Shown in pieces: positions 1-8,385 of a stretch of DNA of 63,172 nt. Position numbers and translations under genes: made by a program. The notes beneath the pieces were generated by a model. It saw only the letters and a program-made list of their open reading frames with translations, ran no database searches and had not been told where the DNA came from. Source of the DNA: Prosthecobacter debontii (GTDB lineage: Bacteria; Verrucomicrobiota; Verrucomicrobiia; Verrucomicrobiales; Verrucomicrobiaceae); NCBI GenBank assembly GCA_945869675.1, contig CAMBPS010000009.1, positions 1-63,172 of the forward strand, read 5' to 3'. Positions within the stretch are counted from its first letter, which is position 1, and each line of letters opens with the position of its first letter.

Positions 1-177
1 GAGCTTCACCTTCGACCAAGTGACATTGTCGCTTGCTGCCTCACCGCGCCAAACTTCCCATGGACTGCCCAGTGTCCCCTGATAATGCTCCCACCCCTCG
101 CTAAGACGTTGCGTGACATCGCTTGCGATGAGATTTGTGAAGACGAGGGCGAGTAGGAAGGTGAGAAGTCGGGTCAT
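1..177 (-). CDS. Glycoside hydrolase family 2-like protein, N-terminal fragment (runs off the window)
   Basis: The ATG is at 177 on the minus strand and the frame stays open for 59 codons to the window edge. The first 19 or so residues (MTRLLTFLLALVFTNLIAS) form a signal peptide, so the product is exported. The next stretch, with 'LSEGWEHYQG' and 'PWEVWRGE', resembles the first strand of the sugar-binding jelly-roll domain of family 2 glycoside hydrolases (beta-galactosidase type). What is seen is the start, the signal peptide and these motifs. The family call is an inference from about 40 residues, and the catalytic barrel lies outside the window. It fits the glycan-related block that follows. 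Confidence 0.55.
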   Translation of the reverse strand, partial: MTRLLTFLLALVFTNLIASDVTQRLSEGWEHYQGTLGSPWEVWRGEAASDNVTWSKVKL

Positions 178-514
178 GGAGATTGGATCAGTGCACATTA
201 TGTCAGTTTTCCTACATAAACCATTGGCCAAGTGGCCAGAACGCACATTCACTTCCGACACTTCCAGGACGAAATAAAACACATCTAGAATCATTGCAGC
301 AAAGCCATTCGCAACGAGACCAAAAGAGGGTGCTCAAAGCGTTCAGGCTGTCCATCACCTTTTGGACAAAGACTGATCCAACTAGACCTGCAGACTCTCC
401 CTACAGCATTCCAAATGGCAAAGCTAAAATACAGCGTGTCTTGGCTTAATAATCATTTCCTACCAAAAAGAAATCGTGGGGAAGACGCTTTCGCACTGAA
501 GAGGTAGATAATGC
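178..514. other. Intergenic region with no supported gene
   Basis: This stretch separates the start of the glycosidase fragment from the end of the Ig-repeat gene, both on the minus strand, so it should hold the glycosidase promoter. I see no clear terminator or operator. An 88-codon open frame on the plus strand lacks protein-like composition. Confidence 0.5.
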
Positions 515-2680
515 CTACCGTGGTCCAATCTTCAGTGCACCAGCCACGCGGCGAGTTGACTTGGTGCCACTAGAAGTGGTGAAGTGGCCCATGATGCCGG
601 TGCCTTTCGGAGAGCGAACCCCGCGGAAGCTGACGGCCCGGGCTCGGCTAGTTTTTGTTGCAGGCAATGTCAGACTGCCGGTTAGGATGCCTGACTTTTT
701 GTCGAACGTCATTTTCACTCCACTGACTTGCGGACTAGGTGCAGCCTTAAAGGCAGTGCGCTGCACCGTAAGTGCGACTTCTGGCTCAGTGGGAACGTTC
801 TCACCAATGAGGTCGAGTTGTGCGGTCGTGATGCTTTCCTCGAGGCCCAGCAAGTTCAGGCCTGCTGCCTCTGGAACATAACGCGAGCCAATTACTCCCG
901 TGTAATCCACAAGCAAAATTCCCTCAGGGAAGCCACCACGATGGGTTGCCGACTGATACCAAGTCAGTTCACCAGCGGCATCGCCATCGGGATTAACAAA
1001 GATTTGACCAGCAAGTGTGCTGGCTCCACTTGAATTGGGAAGGATGAAATAGACAGGGAATGTCGCGCCATACGACGTTTCAGAAAGCGTGGTCGAAAGG
1101 CTCACCGGCGCGCTACCATCAGGAGCCCAGACCGTGAGCGTCACATTGCCTACACCTGAAATACTGGCCGCAAGGAAACCAGCCCCCGAGGGCTGACCCG
1201 CAGTCGCGTTGCTTTCATTCACGAAGACAAGGTTAATCTTCTTATCGCTTGCATAGGGACTCACATCGGCCGCACTGCGAACGGTGGCGCGTGCGCCATT
1301 AACGGCAGCAGAGCTGCTGGCATTTGAGACTTCGCCAGCGAAGGTGAAATAAGGCTGCGGACTATCGGCGGAAAACTCATCACTAAGGGCGATGCTGCCA
1401 CGTACCGCTACGCCTGCGCCTGGCGGGATAATGGTGACATCGCCCGTGACTGGATCAAGCTTGAACGCGGAGGCCGAGAAAGGATAGCGCACAAGTTTAT
1501 GGATAAGAAATCCTGTGCTCTGCCCACCGCGTGTTAGGGTAAAGCGAAGACGTCCGCCGTTGTTGCCGTTCAGTGATTCGGAACGTTGGACGACGCAGTC
1601 ATAGGTTCCTGCGGCGTCGGCAAACGGGATGGCAGGCAGCACTTCGATCGAGGCTTCCATCTCGTTCGTGGTAGTGCCGTCAGGAAGTGTGGCGCGGAAG
1701 GTGGCGGCAAAGGTGCCTGCCTCCGTCGGACGTCCAATCACGAAACCACTGCCTGGTGCTTGTGAGTCGATGGACAGTCCCGGCGGCAGGCCCGTGGCAG
1801 CAACGGCCAACGGCTCTGACGAGCGCACGCCGAACTCATCCTCCACGTAAACGAACGGCGCCCGGTAACCATAAGCAGAGTAGGCCTCATTTTTGCGGAT
1901 CGGTCCGGGCACAACGACCGTGAGTATCTGTTTCGGCTTGTAATCAACAGAGAATACTTCCAAGTCCACCGAAGTCTCTGCGATCGGTGCACCATCGGGC
2001 CAGAAAAAGGCAAGCTTTACGGAGAACTTCCCAGCCACCTCAGGTGCACCCTGAATCGAGTAATAACTAGAAGAACCACTCGACGCTATGGTCACGCCTG
2101 CTGGCAATCCCGTGGCCTGCACTTGCACCGGAGCCTTCAGCAACGATTGCCATTGCCCAACGAGAAACGCACCTGCATTTCCCACTTGCACCCCCTGACG
2201 GAATCGAGTCAAACCCCAAGTCTCCACGGTGTAGCTCTCATCTCGCGGGTCGGTGATAGAGAAGGTGACAGTCTCTTGCGTCGTCGTTACTCCATCGGCC
2301 ATAGTGGCTTGAACCTGGACTATAAACTGCCCTGCCTGAGTCGGCGTTCCCGCAAAGTGTGCGAGATCGTGGAAGCCTAAGCCTTTTTGCACTAGTCGAA
2401 TGCCCGGTGGAAGCTCGCCAGTCACCTGGACGGTGTGCGGCAGCCGATACCAAAAGCTGTCGCCAGGACTCGGGCGTAAAACGATAATCAAACCCTCCCA
2501 GGACGGGATTTCTGCGCCTACTTTGAGACCCGTCGACAGTGAGGTCTGGAGACGATAAAACGGAACGGCCTGCGCATTTATCGTCAGGGCCCCAAGGAGC
2601 AGCACGATGAAGAACAAACAGACGCTTGGCAGGTGAAAAAAAGCAGCACTTTGACGAGTTAAATCAGCGGTGGTTTTCAT
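515..2680 (-). CDS. Exported protein with three putative Ig (He_PIG-like) domains
   Basis: A 721-residue protein. The N-terminus has a long n-region and a hydrophobic core (about residues 18-37, LPSVCLFFIVLLLGALTINA), which indicates Sec export. Three repeats of about 100 residues follow at roughly 70-145, 160-245 and 260-350. Each has the putative-Ig pattern 'TGLPxGxxI... G.P..AG.F....', for example 'ATGLPAGVTI' and 'ATGLPPGLSI'. The C-terminal half, about 360-721, is beta-rich and ends in a basic segment (STRRVAGALKIGPR). Such proteins in Verrucomicrobia are usually large secreted or surface adhesin-like proteins of unknown function. No catalytic motif was found. The exported nature is well supported and the role is unknown. 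Confidence 0.75.
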   Translation of the reverse strand: MKTTADLTRQSAAFFHLPSVCLFFIVLLLGALTINAQAVPFYRLQTSLSTGLKVGAEIPSWEGLIIVLRPSPGDSFWYRLPHTVQVTGELPPGIRLVQKGLGFHDLAHFAGTPTQAGQFIVQVQATMADGVTTTQETVTFSITDPRDESYTVETWGLTRFRQGVQVGNAGAFLVGQWQSLLKAPVQVQATGLPAGVTIASSGSSSYYSIQGAPEVAGKFSVKLAFFWPDGAPIAETSVDLEVFSVDYKPKQILTVVVPGPIRKNEAYSAYGYRAPFVYVEDEFGVRSSEPLAVAATGLPPGLSIDSQAPGSGFVIGRPTEAGTFAATFRATLPDGTTTNEMEASIEVLPAIPFADAAGTYDCVVQRSESLNGNNGGRLRFTLTRGGQSTGFLIHKLVRYPFSASAFKLDPVTGDVTIIPPGAGVAVRGSIALSDEFSADSPQPYFTFAGEVSNASSSAAVNGARATVRSAADVSPYASDKKINLVFVNESNATAGQPSGAGFLAASISGVGNVTLTVWAPDGSAPVSLSTTLSETSYGATFPVYFILPNSSGASTLAGQIFVNPDGDAAGELTWYQSATHRGGFPEGILLVDYTGVIGSRYVPEAAGLNLLGLEESITTAQLDLIGENVPTEPEVALTVQRTAFKAAPSPQVSGVKMTFDKKSGILTGSLTLPATKTSRARAVSFRGVRSPKGTGIMGHFTTSSGTKSTRRVAGALKIGPR

Positions 2681-2940
2681 GGTTGATCATAGATTAAAGA
2701 TCAGGGCACTAAAAGAGACGCGATCGTTATTATGCATTGATTGATGACTGAGGAAATATTTTTCTAAAGCGAAAATAGGATGGGGCTTACCCTCATAAAG
2801 GACATACTAAGTTACGACTCCGCATCCATTTGTATAAAGGGCGCGTCGACATCCACGGAGAATTCCAGAAGCGTGTTCTAGGAAATTATTTTGAAGGGGG
2901 TTGAGAAGGTGAAACCTGGCGCGTTATGCAAGAATGAAGA

Positions 2941-3696
2941 TCACGACTTTGGCTGAGAAAAAGCGGCGCGAATTTGTTCAGCAACTTGTTTGGCCATCAC
3001 CGAGGAGCCGCTAGGCATGAAGTGGACGTTGCGTTTGCCTTGCAACTCGGCCTGACGCGGCTTTACGAGCGACCAGAGGTCGTTCCAGCTCACGCCTTCT
3101 TCGATCATCACTCGTTTGGCGAAGTCGTTATAGGGCAGCTCGGAGTCCTTCACATACTTCGCGGCATCGCTTTCGGGCACGGGCGTGGTGCTGGCAAAGA
3201 TGAGCTTGGCACCAGTCTGTTTCAGTCGGGCGATGATCTCACGAAGATTCTTTGCATAAGCCTCAGGCGGCACGTTTTGATGTCCGCCGTTCATTGGTGA
3301 GGCGTAATCGCCTTTGGCGTTCCTGTCGCTGTCATCGGCAAAGCGATAAGAAAGATCATGCAGGCCATGATTGAAGTGAATAACATCCCATCTCTCCTTA
3401 GGGTGCGGCAACCAGCGCACGAGTCCATATGAACCAAGCGCCGTTTTCGTCGAGCCGCAGTTTGCCGGCACGCGATGCACGTTCGCCATGCCCGAGAGCA
3501 GCTTTCGCACCTCCAGCGAATACGCGATAGACACGGAGTCGCCGATCAAGAGCACACGAGGCAGCTTCGGATCATCTGTGATGGCGGCAAACTCGGGTGG
3601 TGTTACCGATTGAGCCCTGGCTGGGACATCGGCGGCGTGGAGTGGAGCCAACGGAGTGAGGATTAGAGTGGTGATCAGAGAGAGTGCGTGCTTCAT
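2941..3696 (-). CDS. Exported SGNH/GDSL-family hydrolase
   Basis: A 251-residue protein with a signal peptide (MKHALSLITTLILTPLAPLHA). Block I is 'VLLIGDSVSIAY' near residue 50, with the nucleophile Ser after GD. A block II-like Gly and a block III-like Asn ('ANCGSTKTALGSYG', then 'IHFNHGLHDLSY') follow. The C-terminal 'NVHFMPSGS' supplies a His in the block V position, although the usual DxxH is not clean. SGNH enzymes are esterases; in this lineage many act on acetylated polysaccharides. It lies 21 bp downstream of the sialidase-type gene on the same strand, so the two were probably co-transcribed. The substrate is unknown. Confidence 0.8.
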   Translation of the reverse strand: MKHALSLITTLILTPLAPLHAADVPARAQSVTPPEFAAITDDPKLPRVLLIGDSVSIAYSLEVRKLLSGMANVHRVPANCGSTKTALGSYGLVRWLPHPKERWDVIHFNHGLHDLSYRFADDSDRNAKGDYASPMNGGHQNVPPEAYAKNLREIIARLKQTGAKLIFASTTPVPESDAAKYVKDSELPYNDFAKRVMIEEGVSWNDLWSLVKPRQAELQGKRNVHFMPSGSSVMAKQVAEQIRAAFSQPKS

Positions 3697-3717
3697 CCTA
3701 TAAATGGCTTGTTACGT

Positions 3718-4920
3718 TCAAGGCTTCGCCTTGTGCACCTCGACATAGAGCGAGTTGATCCGCGCCAAGGTGTCCGGAATCTGACCGTCATGCATGTAGA
3801 GGAGACGACCTGGGCTTATCTCGCGGATGGCGGTGTAGTTGAAATTGGCGCGGTCCGAGATGACGCAGTGGTAGCGCCAGGTATGGCCACCATCGAGGCT
3901 GAACATGAGATTTGAAACAGGACGCCCGTAGCTGCAGGCGAGCACGCCATGACTCATGAGCACGAGGTCGGGCATGACACTGCCTTCTTCCAGTGTGCGC
4001 TCAAACTTCCACGTCTTTCCTCCATCGAGTGAGCGATGCTGAAGGAGGTTGGACATGTGGGCATCGGGCCGTGTGACGGCGAGCCATTCGAGGTCGCTGA
4101 GTCGCACGACGGCGGGCTCGCCACCGAGGCCTACGTGCGCGAAGTGCACCCAAGTTTTGCCGAGATCGGCGCTGTGCATCAAATGCGTGTGACGGGTGAC
4201 GACGAAGCGCTTTTGAATATCACGTTGGTTCGCGCGGCTCCAGACGACAGCGGTGATGCTGCCATCTTTCTCCGCCCAGATGTGGCGTTCAAAGATGACC
4301 ACTTCACCACTCTTCGTCGGCATGAACTCCTTTGGCATCGCGATCGTACTGTCGTGCATGGTGAGAGCCTCCGCCTTGGCATCGAGTATCATGGTCTTAC
4401 CCGTGAGTGTGCCATCTGGCTGCAAGTGCGTCCAACGCGACGGCCCGAGGATGCGACCATCGGCGAGGCGCACGAGTTCCTGCGGTGAATCGCTATTCTG
4501 TTCGGTGCCCGGCACTGCCTGCCACGTTTTGCCAGCGTCCGTGCTCCGCCGCACTATGTAAGGCTCCATCAAGGCATCACTGCCTTGCGGATTGCTGGTC
4601 AAAAGCAACCCCTGGCCCATGTCGTAGAGGTAGGGGCGTGATTCGGTGTTCTTCGTCTCCACATTGAGCGGCCACGGCTCGCTGACAGTGATCTTCAGCG
4701 GCGACTTCTCCACCGCCGCAGTCGAAGCAGGCCGCAAACCAAGCCTCACAAACTCCCACTTGGCCTCTCCAGTGAAGGATTTCGAGCTTGAGCCAAAACG
4801 AATGAACTTGCGCGGCGATGTCGAGGATCGCCAATTCGGAGCACGCTTCGCGAAGTGGCGGGCTGTGTTCACCATTGGCAAAGACAGGCCGAGCCGATCC
4901 TGCATGGAATCCAATGCCAA
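3718..4920 (-). CDS. Sialidase/BNR-repeat family protein, N-terminally truncated
   Basis: Four Asp boxes (S-x-D-x-G-x-T-W type) are visible: STDAGKTW, HSADLGKTW, RSLDGGKTW and FSLDGGHTW. These mark a six-bladed sialidase-type propeller that would act on glycans. Upstream of the propeller is 'RFGSSSKSFTGEAKWEFVRL', which looks like the last strands of a jelly-roll domain that often precedes such propellers. The frame stays open to an ATG at 4920, but its first 30 or so codons (4835-4920) are exactly antisense to the conserved aldolase segment and give no signal peptide. The original N-terminus is therefore probably lost at about 4835. Translation might still start inside the remnant, but export would be lost. 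I judge it a decaying gene. Confidence 0.65.
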   Translation of the reverse strand: MALDSMQDRLGLSLPMVNTARHFAKRAPNWRSSTSPRKFIRFGSSSKSFTGEAKWEFVRLGLRPASTAAVEKSPLKITVSEPWPLNVETKNTESRPYLYDMGQGLLLTSNPQGSDALMEPYIVRRSTDAGKTWQAVPGTEQNSDSPQELVRLADGRILGPSRWTHLQPDGTLTGKTMILDAKAEALTMHDSTIAMPKEFMPTKSGEVVIFERHIWAEKDGSITAVVWSRANQRDIQKRFVVTRHTHLMHSADLGKTWVHFAHVGLGGEPAVVRLSDLEWLAVTRPDAHMSNLLQHRSLDGGKTWKFERTLEEGSVMPDLVLMSHGVLACSYGRPVSNLMFSLDGGHTWRYHCVISDRANFNYTAIREISPGRLLYMHDGQIPDTLARINSLYVEVHKAKP

Positions 4921-5470
4921 TGACCTGGCACGTTACGCCGCGCTCTGTCAGGAGGCGAATCTCGTTCCCATCGTCGAGCCGGAGGTGCTCATGCAGGGAG
5001 CCCATTCCTTGGAACAATGTAGTGCAGTGACAGAAGACTTACTGCACTGCGTCTTTGATGAGATCTATGCACAAGGCATTCTTCTGGAAGGCATGATCTT
5101 AAAGCCAAATATGATCCTTTCAGGCCTTGATTGTCCCACAAAGTCAGGCATCAATGAAGTGGCTGACACCACCATCACGTGCCTGCTTCAAATCGTGCCT
5201 GCTGCCGTCTCAGGCATCGCGTTTCTCTCCGGTGGTCAACCTCCAGAGGTCGCCACTGCGCATCTTAATGCCATGAATACCCGCTTCATGGCACGACTCC
5301 CCTGGCCCGTGACATTTTCCTTTGCACGCGCCATTCAGCAGCCATCTTTGCAGAGATGGGCTGGCCTTGAAGTCAATACCGCCGCTGCACAGCAAGTGCT
5401 CTATCACCGCGCGAAGTGCAATCAGGCAGCGATCCGTGGCGAGTATTATCCATCCATCGAAAGCCCATGA
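4835..5470 (+). pseudogene. Class I fructose-bisphosphate aldolase, 5'-truncated remnant
   Basis: From 4838 the frame matches class I aldolase closely: 'GARFAKWRAV' (Lys of the active site), 'LARYAALCQEANLVPIVEPE', 'LEGMILKPNM' (the Schiff-base Lys), 'FLSGGQ' and 'ATAHLNAMN', then the normal C-terminus. About 212 residues remain of the usual 340. The first third is missing, including the catalytic Asp and the substrate-binding Lys of strands 1-3. Upstream of 4835 the same frame (open from 4646) reads through antisense sialidase sequence and resembles no aldolase. The stop overlaps the next start (ATGA at 5467-5470), so the two were once translationally coupled. It is very unlikely to be active. 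Confidence 0.8.
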
Positions 5471-6048
5471 GCACGCTGCGCATCCATCTCATTCGCCACG
5501 GTGAAACCGCATGGTCACTCTCTGGCCAGCACACAGGCACGACTGACCTTCCTTTGACACCCATCGGTGAAAAGAAGGCAAAAAAGCTTGGCGATCGACT
5601 TCATCAACTCCACTTCAACCACGCCTTCACCAGCCCTAGCTTACGGGCCATGAGGACAGGCGAACTTGTCGGATTGAACGTGATTGCAGAGATCACCCCA
5701 GATCTCATTGAGTGGAGCTACGGCGATTATGAAGGCAAGACTCCCACCGAGATCCAAACAATTCATCCCGCCTGGGACATCTTCCAAGATGGAGCACCTA
5801 ACGGGGAGTCACCACCGCAAGTCCAGCTCCGCGTGGATCGCCTGCTCGGAAGGCTCGGTCGACTAACGGGCAACGTCGCCATCTTCACCCATGGCCACTT
5901 GGGCCGAGCTATTGGCGCACGCTGGATAAACCTCACAATGGAACAAGCGCGCCACCTTCTGCTAAGCACGGCATCCCACAGCATCCTGAGCTACGAGCAC
6001 GGACGCATGAATCGACCCGCCATTGAGCAGTGGAACGCGTGCGCGTAA
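5467..6048 (+). CDS. Histidine phosphatase family protein (phosphoglycerate mutase-like)
   Basis: A 193-residue protein starting at the ATG that overlaps the aldolase stop. The N-terminal 'IHLIRHGETAWS' is the RHG phosphohistidine motif of the dPGM/SixA superfamily. The second conserved His is in 'IFTHGHLGRA', and 'EWSYGDYEGKT' is the typical middle motif. Members include cofactor-dependent phosphoglycerate mutases and broad small-molecule phosphatases (GpmB, CobC types). At 193 residues it is the GpmB/phosphatase size rather than the 250-residue GpmA. Its substrate cannot be named. Pairing with an aldolase suggests sugar phosphate metabolism. Its promoter may have been lost with the aldolase 5' end. 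Confidence 0.85.
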   Translation: MSTLRIHLIRHGETAWSLSGQHTGTTDLPLTPIGEKKAKKLGDRLHQLHFNHAFTSPSLRAMRTGELVGLNVIAEITPDLIEWSYGDYEGKTPTEIQTIHPAWDIFQDGAPNGESPPQVQLRVDRLLGRLGRLTGNVAIFTHGHLGRAIGARWINLTMEQARHLLLSTASHSILSYEHGRMNRPAIEQWNACA

Positions 6049-6303
6049 ATGGCTTACAACCCGCGCCTCGCTCCTGGTTCTAAGCCGATCTTACGCCGAG
6101 ACCAATGTCTCAGGCACTACACGAGCCAACATCAGGTGGTGCTCAGACGACTCGACGGGGGAACGAGCGATCACTGCACGCACAAATAGCTTGTTCAAAC
6201 TCGGTTATTCAAAGGCATAAAAGCCATGACAGGACCTACCAGAAGAAGGTTAAAATCGTTACATGTGTAACAAAAAAATTGCCCAATTAATCTTCACAGA
6301 AAG

Positions 6304-6336
6304 AGCCTTAAAAAAGGTAAAAAAGGCTATTTTTTA
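6304..6336 (+). terminator. Rho-independent terminator-like hairpin
   Basis: The arms AGCCTT and AAGGCT flank an A-rich loop and are followed by A then six T. It is 255 bp downstream of the phosphatase gene and could end that transcript. The stem is short, so confidence is moderate. Confidence 0.5.
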
Positions 6337-6683
6337 TCTACGTTATCAATGTCATAAACCAATTCAAGTTATTCATCCTTATAGTTTAATGATTTATAAA
6401 AATTTTGGCAATTAGACTATTCAGTCAATCGACTAATGCTCCTCCAATGTAACGCAAATATCGTGAAATAGATCGACTTAAAAGACCCAATCAATAGGAT
6501 CACAATCGATGATGGAAAAGGCACCATGAGAAAGCAGTGTAGCACATGCTCTGGAACTCAAAATGAAACGATTTTGTAATGATTTATTGATTGGTCATGA
6601 ATCTTTGAAGTGGACGAATAAAGGAAAGTTCAACGATAAGCCGCAATAGATCATGAGCTATTTTAGTAACTAAAATTACGTTA

Positions 6684-6923
6684 CTATTTCTCAACATACA
6701 CACCAACCAAAGAACTGACGACCTTCCCCAACGCGCGATGCGTTACCTTTTCAGCCTTGGTAAACTGAGATCCCGCAGGCGCATCAAAGCTATAGCGATA
6801 CTGCGCTGGTGGGAGCGATTGAGACTCTAGGATCAGGCGCTGATGCGGAAAGGCGCGCATGCACCTCTGCAGCGCAAAAAGCAGAGCGATCTTGAGGGAG
6901 AGCTTTGTAGTGTGAACCGCAGT
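6684..6923 (-). pseudogene. Coding-like remnant, no family recognised
   Basis: On the minus strand a frame opens just after a stop at 6924-6926 and runs 79 codons to a TAG at 6684. It has an internal ATG at 6860 that would give 58 residues. The peptide has balanced, protein-like composition (segments 'LILESQSLPPAQYRYSFDAP' and 'KVTHRALGKVVSSLVGVYVE'). It sits as an island of higher GC inside AT-rich DNA. It looks like the C-terminal end of a lost gene, or a small gene. I recognise no family. Confidence 0.35.
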
Positions 6924-7029
6924 TTAAGATGCAACTGCATCATCGTCGCGATGGCGTAACGGCAAAATATCATTCGTTTGTTTCAATCGTTACTTCAAAC
7001 GTTTCGAGCTCAAAAAATATTTTTAGCTG

Positions 7030-7058
7030 TTGGGAAAATGGATCCTTTTGGCTAAGAT
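7030..7058 (+). promoter_or_regulatory. Predicted sigma-70 promoter of hprK, possibly leaderless
   Basis: TTGGGA (7030-7035), a 17-bp spacer and TAAGAT (7053-7058). Only six bases separate the -10 box from the ATG at 7065, so transcription would begin at or next to the start codon. No Shine-Dalgarno sequence precedes the ATG, which agrees with this. Confidence 0.45.
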
Positions 7059-7064
7059 GTTGCC

Positions 7065-8033
7065 ATGAGCATGCCGACCAAGGTTAAACGCCCATCTTCC
7101 ATCACTGTCGGCGACTTTTTCATCAAAAACGAAAAGGCGCTAAAATTGCGACTTGTCGGCTCAGATGTCGGCTTTACGCGGAAGATCTGGGAGCCTTCGG
7201 TGAATCGCCCAGGATTGGCGCTCTCTGGTTTCTTCACCTACTTCGCCTACAAACGGATTCAGACGATTGGGAATTCAGAGCTTTCGTTTTTAGAAGGACT
7301 CGAGCCCAAAGTGAGAGCGGGCCGTTTCAGCCAACTTTGCTCCTGGGAAATTCCCTGCATTGTCGTGGCCCGCGGGCATCGATTGCCGGAGGAAATGGTC
7401 GCCATCGCCAATGAAGCAGGTATCTCTGTTTTTCATACCAGCATGGTGACAATGAAGTTTCTCAATGCGGCCACCATCAAGCTAGAGACCGCCTTTGCGG
7501 CGACCATGACCGTGCACGGCTGCATGGTGGATGTGCAAGGGATCGGCGTGCTGGTGCAGGGAAGCAGCGGCAGCGGTAAGAGTGAAAGCGTCATCGGCCT
7601 GCTCCAACGCGGAGCCAGCCTGGTGGCTGATGATGCGGTGAAACTTCGCCTGATTGAAGATCGTGAAATCAGTGCGACAGCGCCAGAAATGACACGTGAC
7701 ATGATCGAAATCCGTGGCCTTGGCATTCTCAATGTAGCCGCGCTTTTTGGGGTCGGCTCGGTGCGACTGAGTAAACGATTGGATCTCGTGGTGAATCTTG
7801 TCCACGTGGCCGAAGCGGAAAACCTGGAGCGTGTCGGCACCGAACAGCTCACGATTGACATGATGGGCTTGGCGATTCCTAAGGTGGACATCCCTGTGGC
7901 CCCTGGTCGCGATGTTGCAGGCCTGATCGAATTAGCCGCGCTGAACCACAAATTACGCTCCTTTGGTTACAATAGCGCCGTGCAGTTTGATCAAAGGTTG
8001 TTGAAAAAGATGGCAGACGATCAATTAGGTTAA
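7065..8033 (+). CDS. hprK: HPr kinase/phosphorylase
   Basis: A 322-residue cytoplasmic enzyme that phosphorylates and dephosphorylates the regulatory Ser of HPr. The N-terminal domain spans about 1-135. The catalytic domain carries the P-loop GSSGSGKS at 166-173, His151 in 'HGCMVDV' just before it, and the family signature 'EIRGLGILNVAALFG' downstream. Length fits the family (310-330). The HPr gene follows after 24 bp, forming a two-gene operon. No EI, EII or other PTS gene is nearby. In Gram-negative bacteria lacking sugar PTS permeases this pair is regulatory; that role is an inference here. Confidence 0.95.
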   Translation: MSMPTKVKRPSSITVGDFFIKNEKALKLRLVGSDVGFTRKIWEPSVNRPGLALSGFFTYFAYKRIQTIGNSELSFLEGLEPKVRAGRFSQLCSWEIPCIVVARGHRLPEEMVAIANEAGISVFHTSMVTMKFLNAATIKLETAFAATMTVHGCMVDVQGIGVLVQGSSGSGKSESVIGLLQRGASLVADDAVKLRLIEDREISATAPEMTRDMIEIRGLGILNVAALFGVGSVRLSKRLDLVVNLVHVAEAENLERVGTEQLTIDMMGLAIPKVDIPVAPGRDVAGLIELAALNHKLRSFGYNSAVQFDQRLLKKMADDQLG

Positions 8034-8057
8034 CCAAGCCAATCGCCCCAATTCCCA

Positions 8058-8330
8058 ATGACGCTCCATAAAGACCTCACGATCCGCAATAAGATGGGAA
8101 TGCATGCTCGTCCAGCTGCTCAGTTCGTCAAACGAGCCAGCAAATATAAATGCGATATCTGGGTGGAAAAGGATGATGAGCCTGTGAATGGTAAAAGCAT
8201 TATGGGGCTCATGATGCTGGCTGCCGGCAGAGGCGAGACGATCAAGCTGATTACCGACGGGGTAGACGCCGAAGAGGCCATGGCGGACCTTGAAGAATTG
8301 GTCCAAACTGGGTTTGGTGATACCGAGTAG
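8058..8330 (+). CDS. ptsH: HPr-family phosphocarrier protein
   Basis: A 90-residue HPr. The phosphorylatable His is His16 in 'GMHARPA', and the HprK target is Ser47 in 'NGKSIMGLMML'. Both sites are intact, so it can in principle accept phosphate from EI and be modified by the kinase encoded just upstream. The length is the usual 85-90. It is probably co-transcribed with hprK. The absence of PTS permeases nearby suggests a signalling role, although EI could lie elsewhere in the genome. Confidence 0.95.
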   Translation: MTLHKDLTIRNKMGMHARPAAQFVKRASKYKCDIWVEKDDEPVNGKSIMGLMMLAAGRGETIKLITDGVDAEEAMADLEELVQTGFGDTE

Positions 8331-8385
8331 ATTGGTTGATCCCAAGATCGGACAGAGGGCTTCTGAATTCCATGCCCCTCAGCAC

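Larger units (their letters stand above)
6049..7064. other. Long AT-rich intergenic region
   Basis: About 1 kb without an intact gene lies between the phosphatase and hprK. It holds a terminator-like hairpin (6304-6336), a clearly AT-rich middle (about 6240-6680), a non-AT-rich coding-like remnant on the minus strand (6684-6923), and the hprK promoter at its right end. The base composition differs visibly from the flanking genes. Confidence 0.6.

Noticed and set aside
183..449. 88-codon plus-strand frame
   Set aside because: Composition is not protein-like, there is no ribosome-binding site, and it lies in the promoter region of the glycosidase fragment.
4577..5017. 146-codon minus-strand frame across the aldolase-sialidase junction
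   Set aside because: It is the shadow of two genes in other frames; neither half resembles a protein family.
7065..8330. A full phosphotransferase (PTS) operon
   Set aside because: Only HprK and HPr are present; no EI, EIIA or permease motif was found near them.
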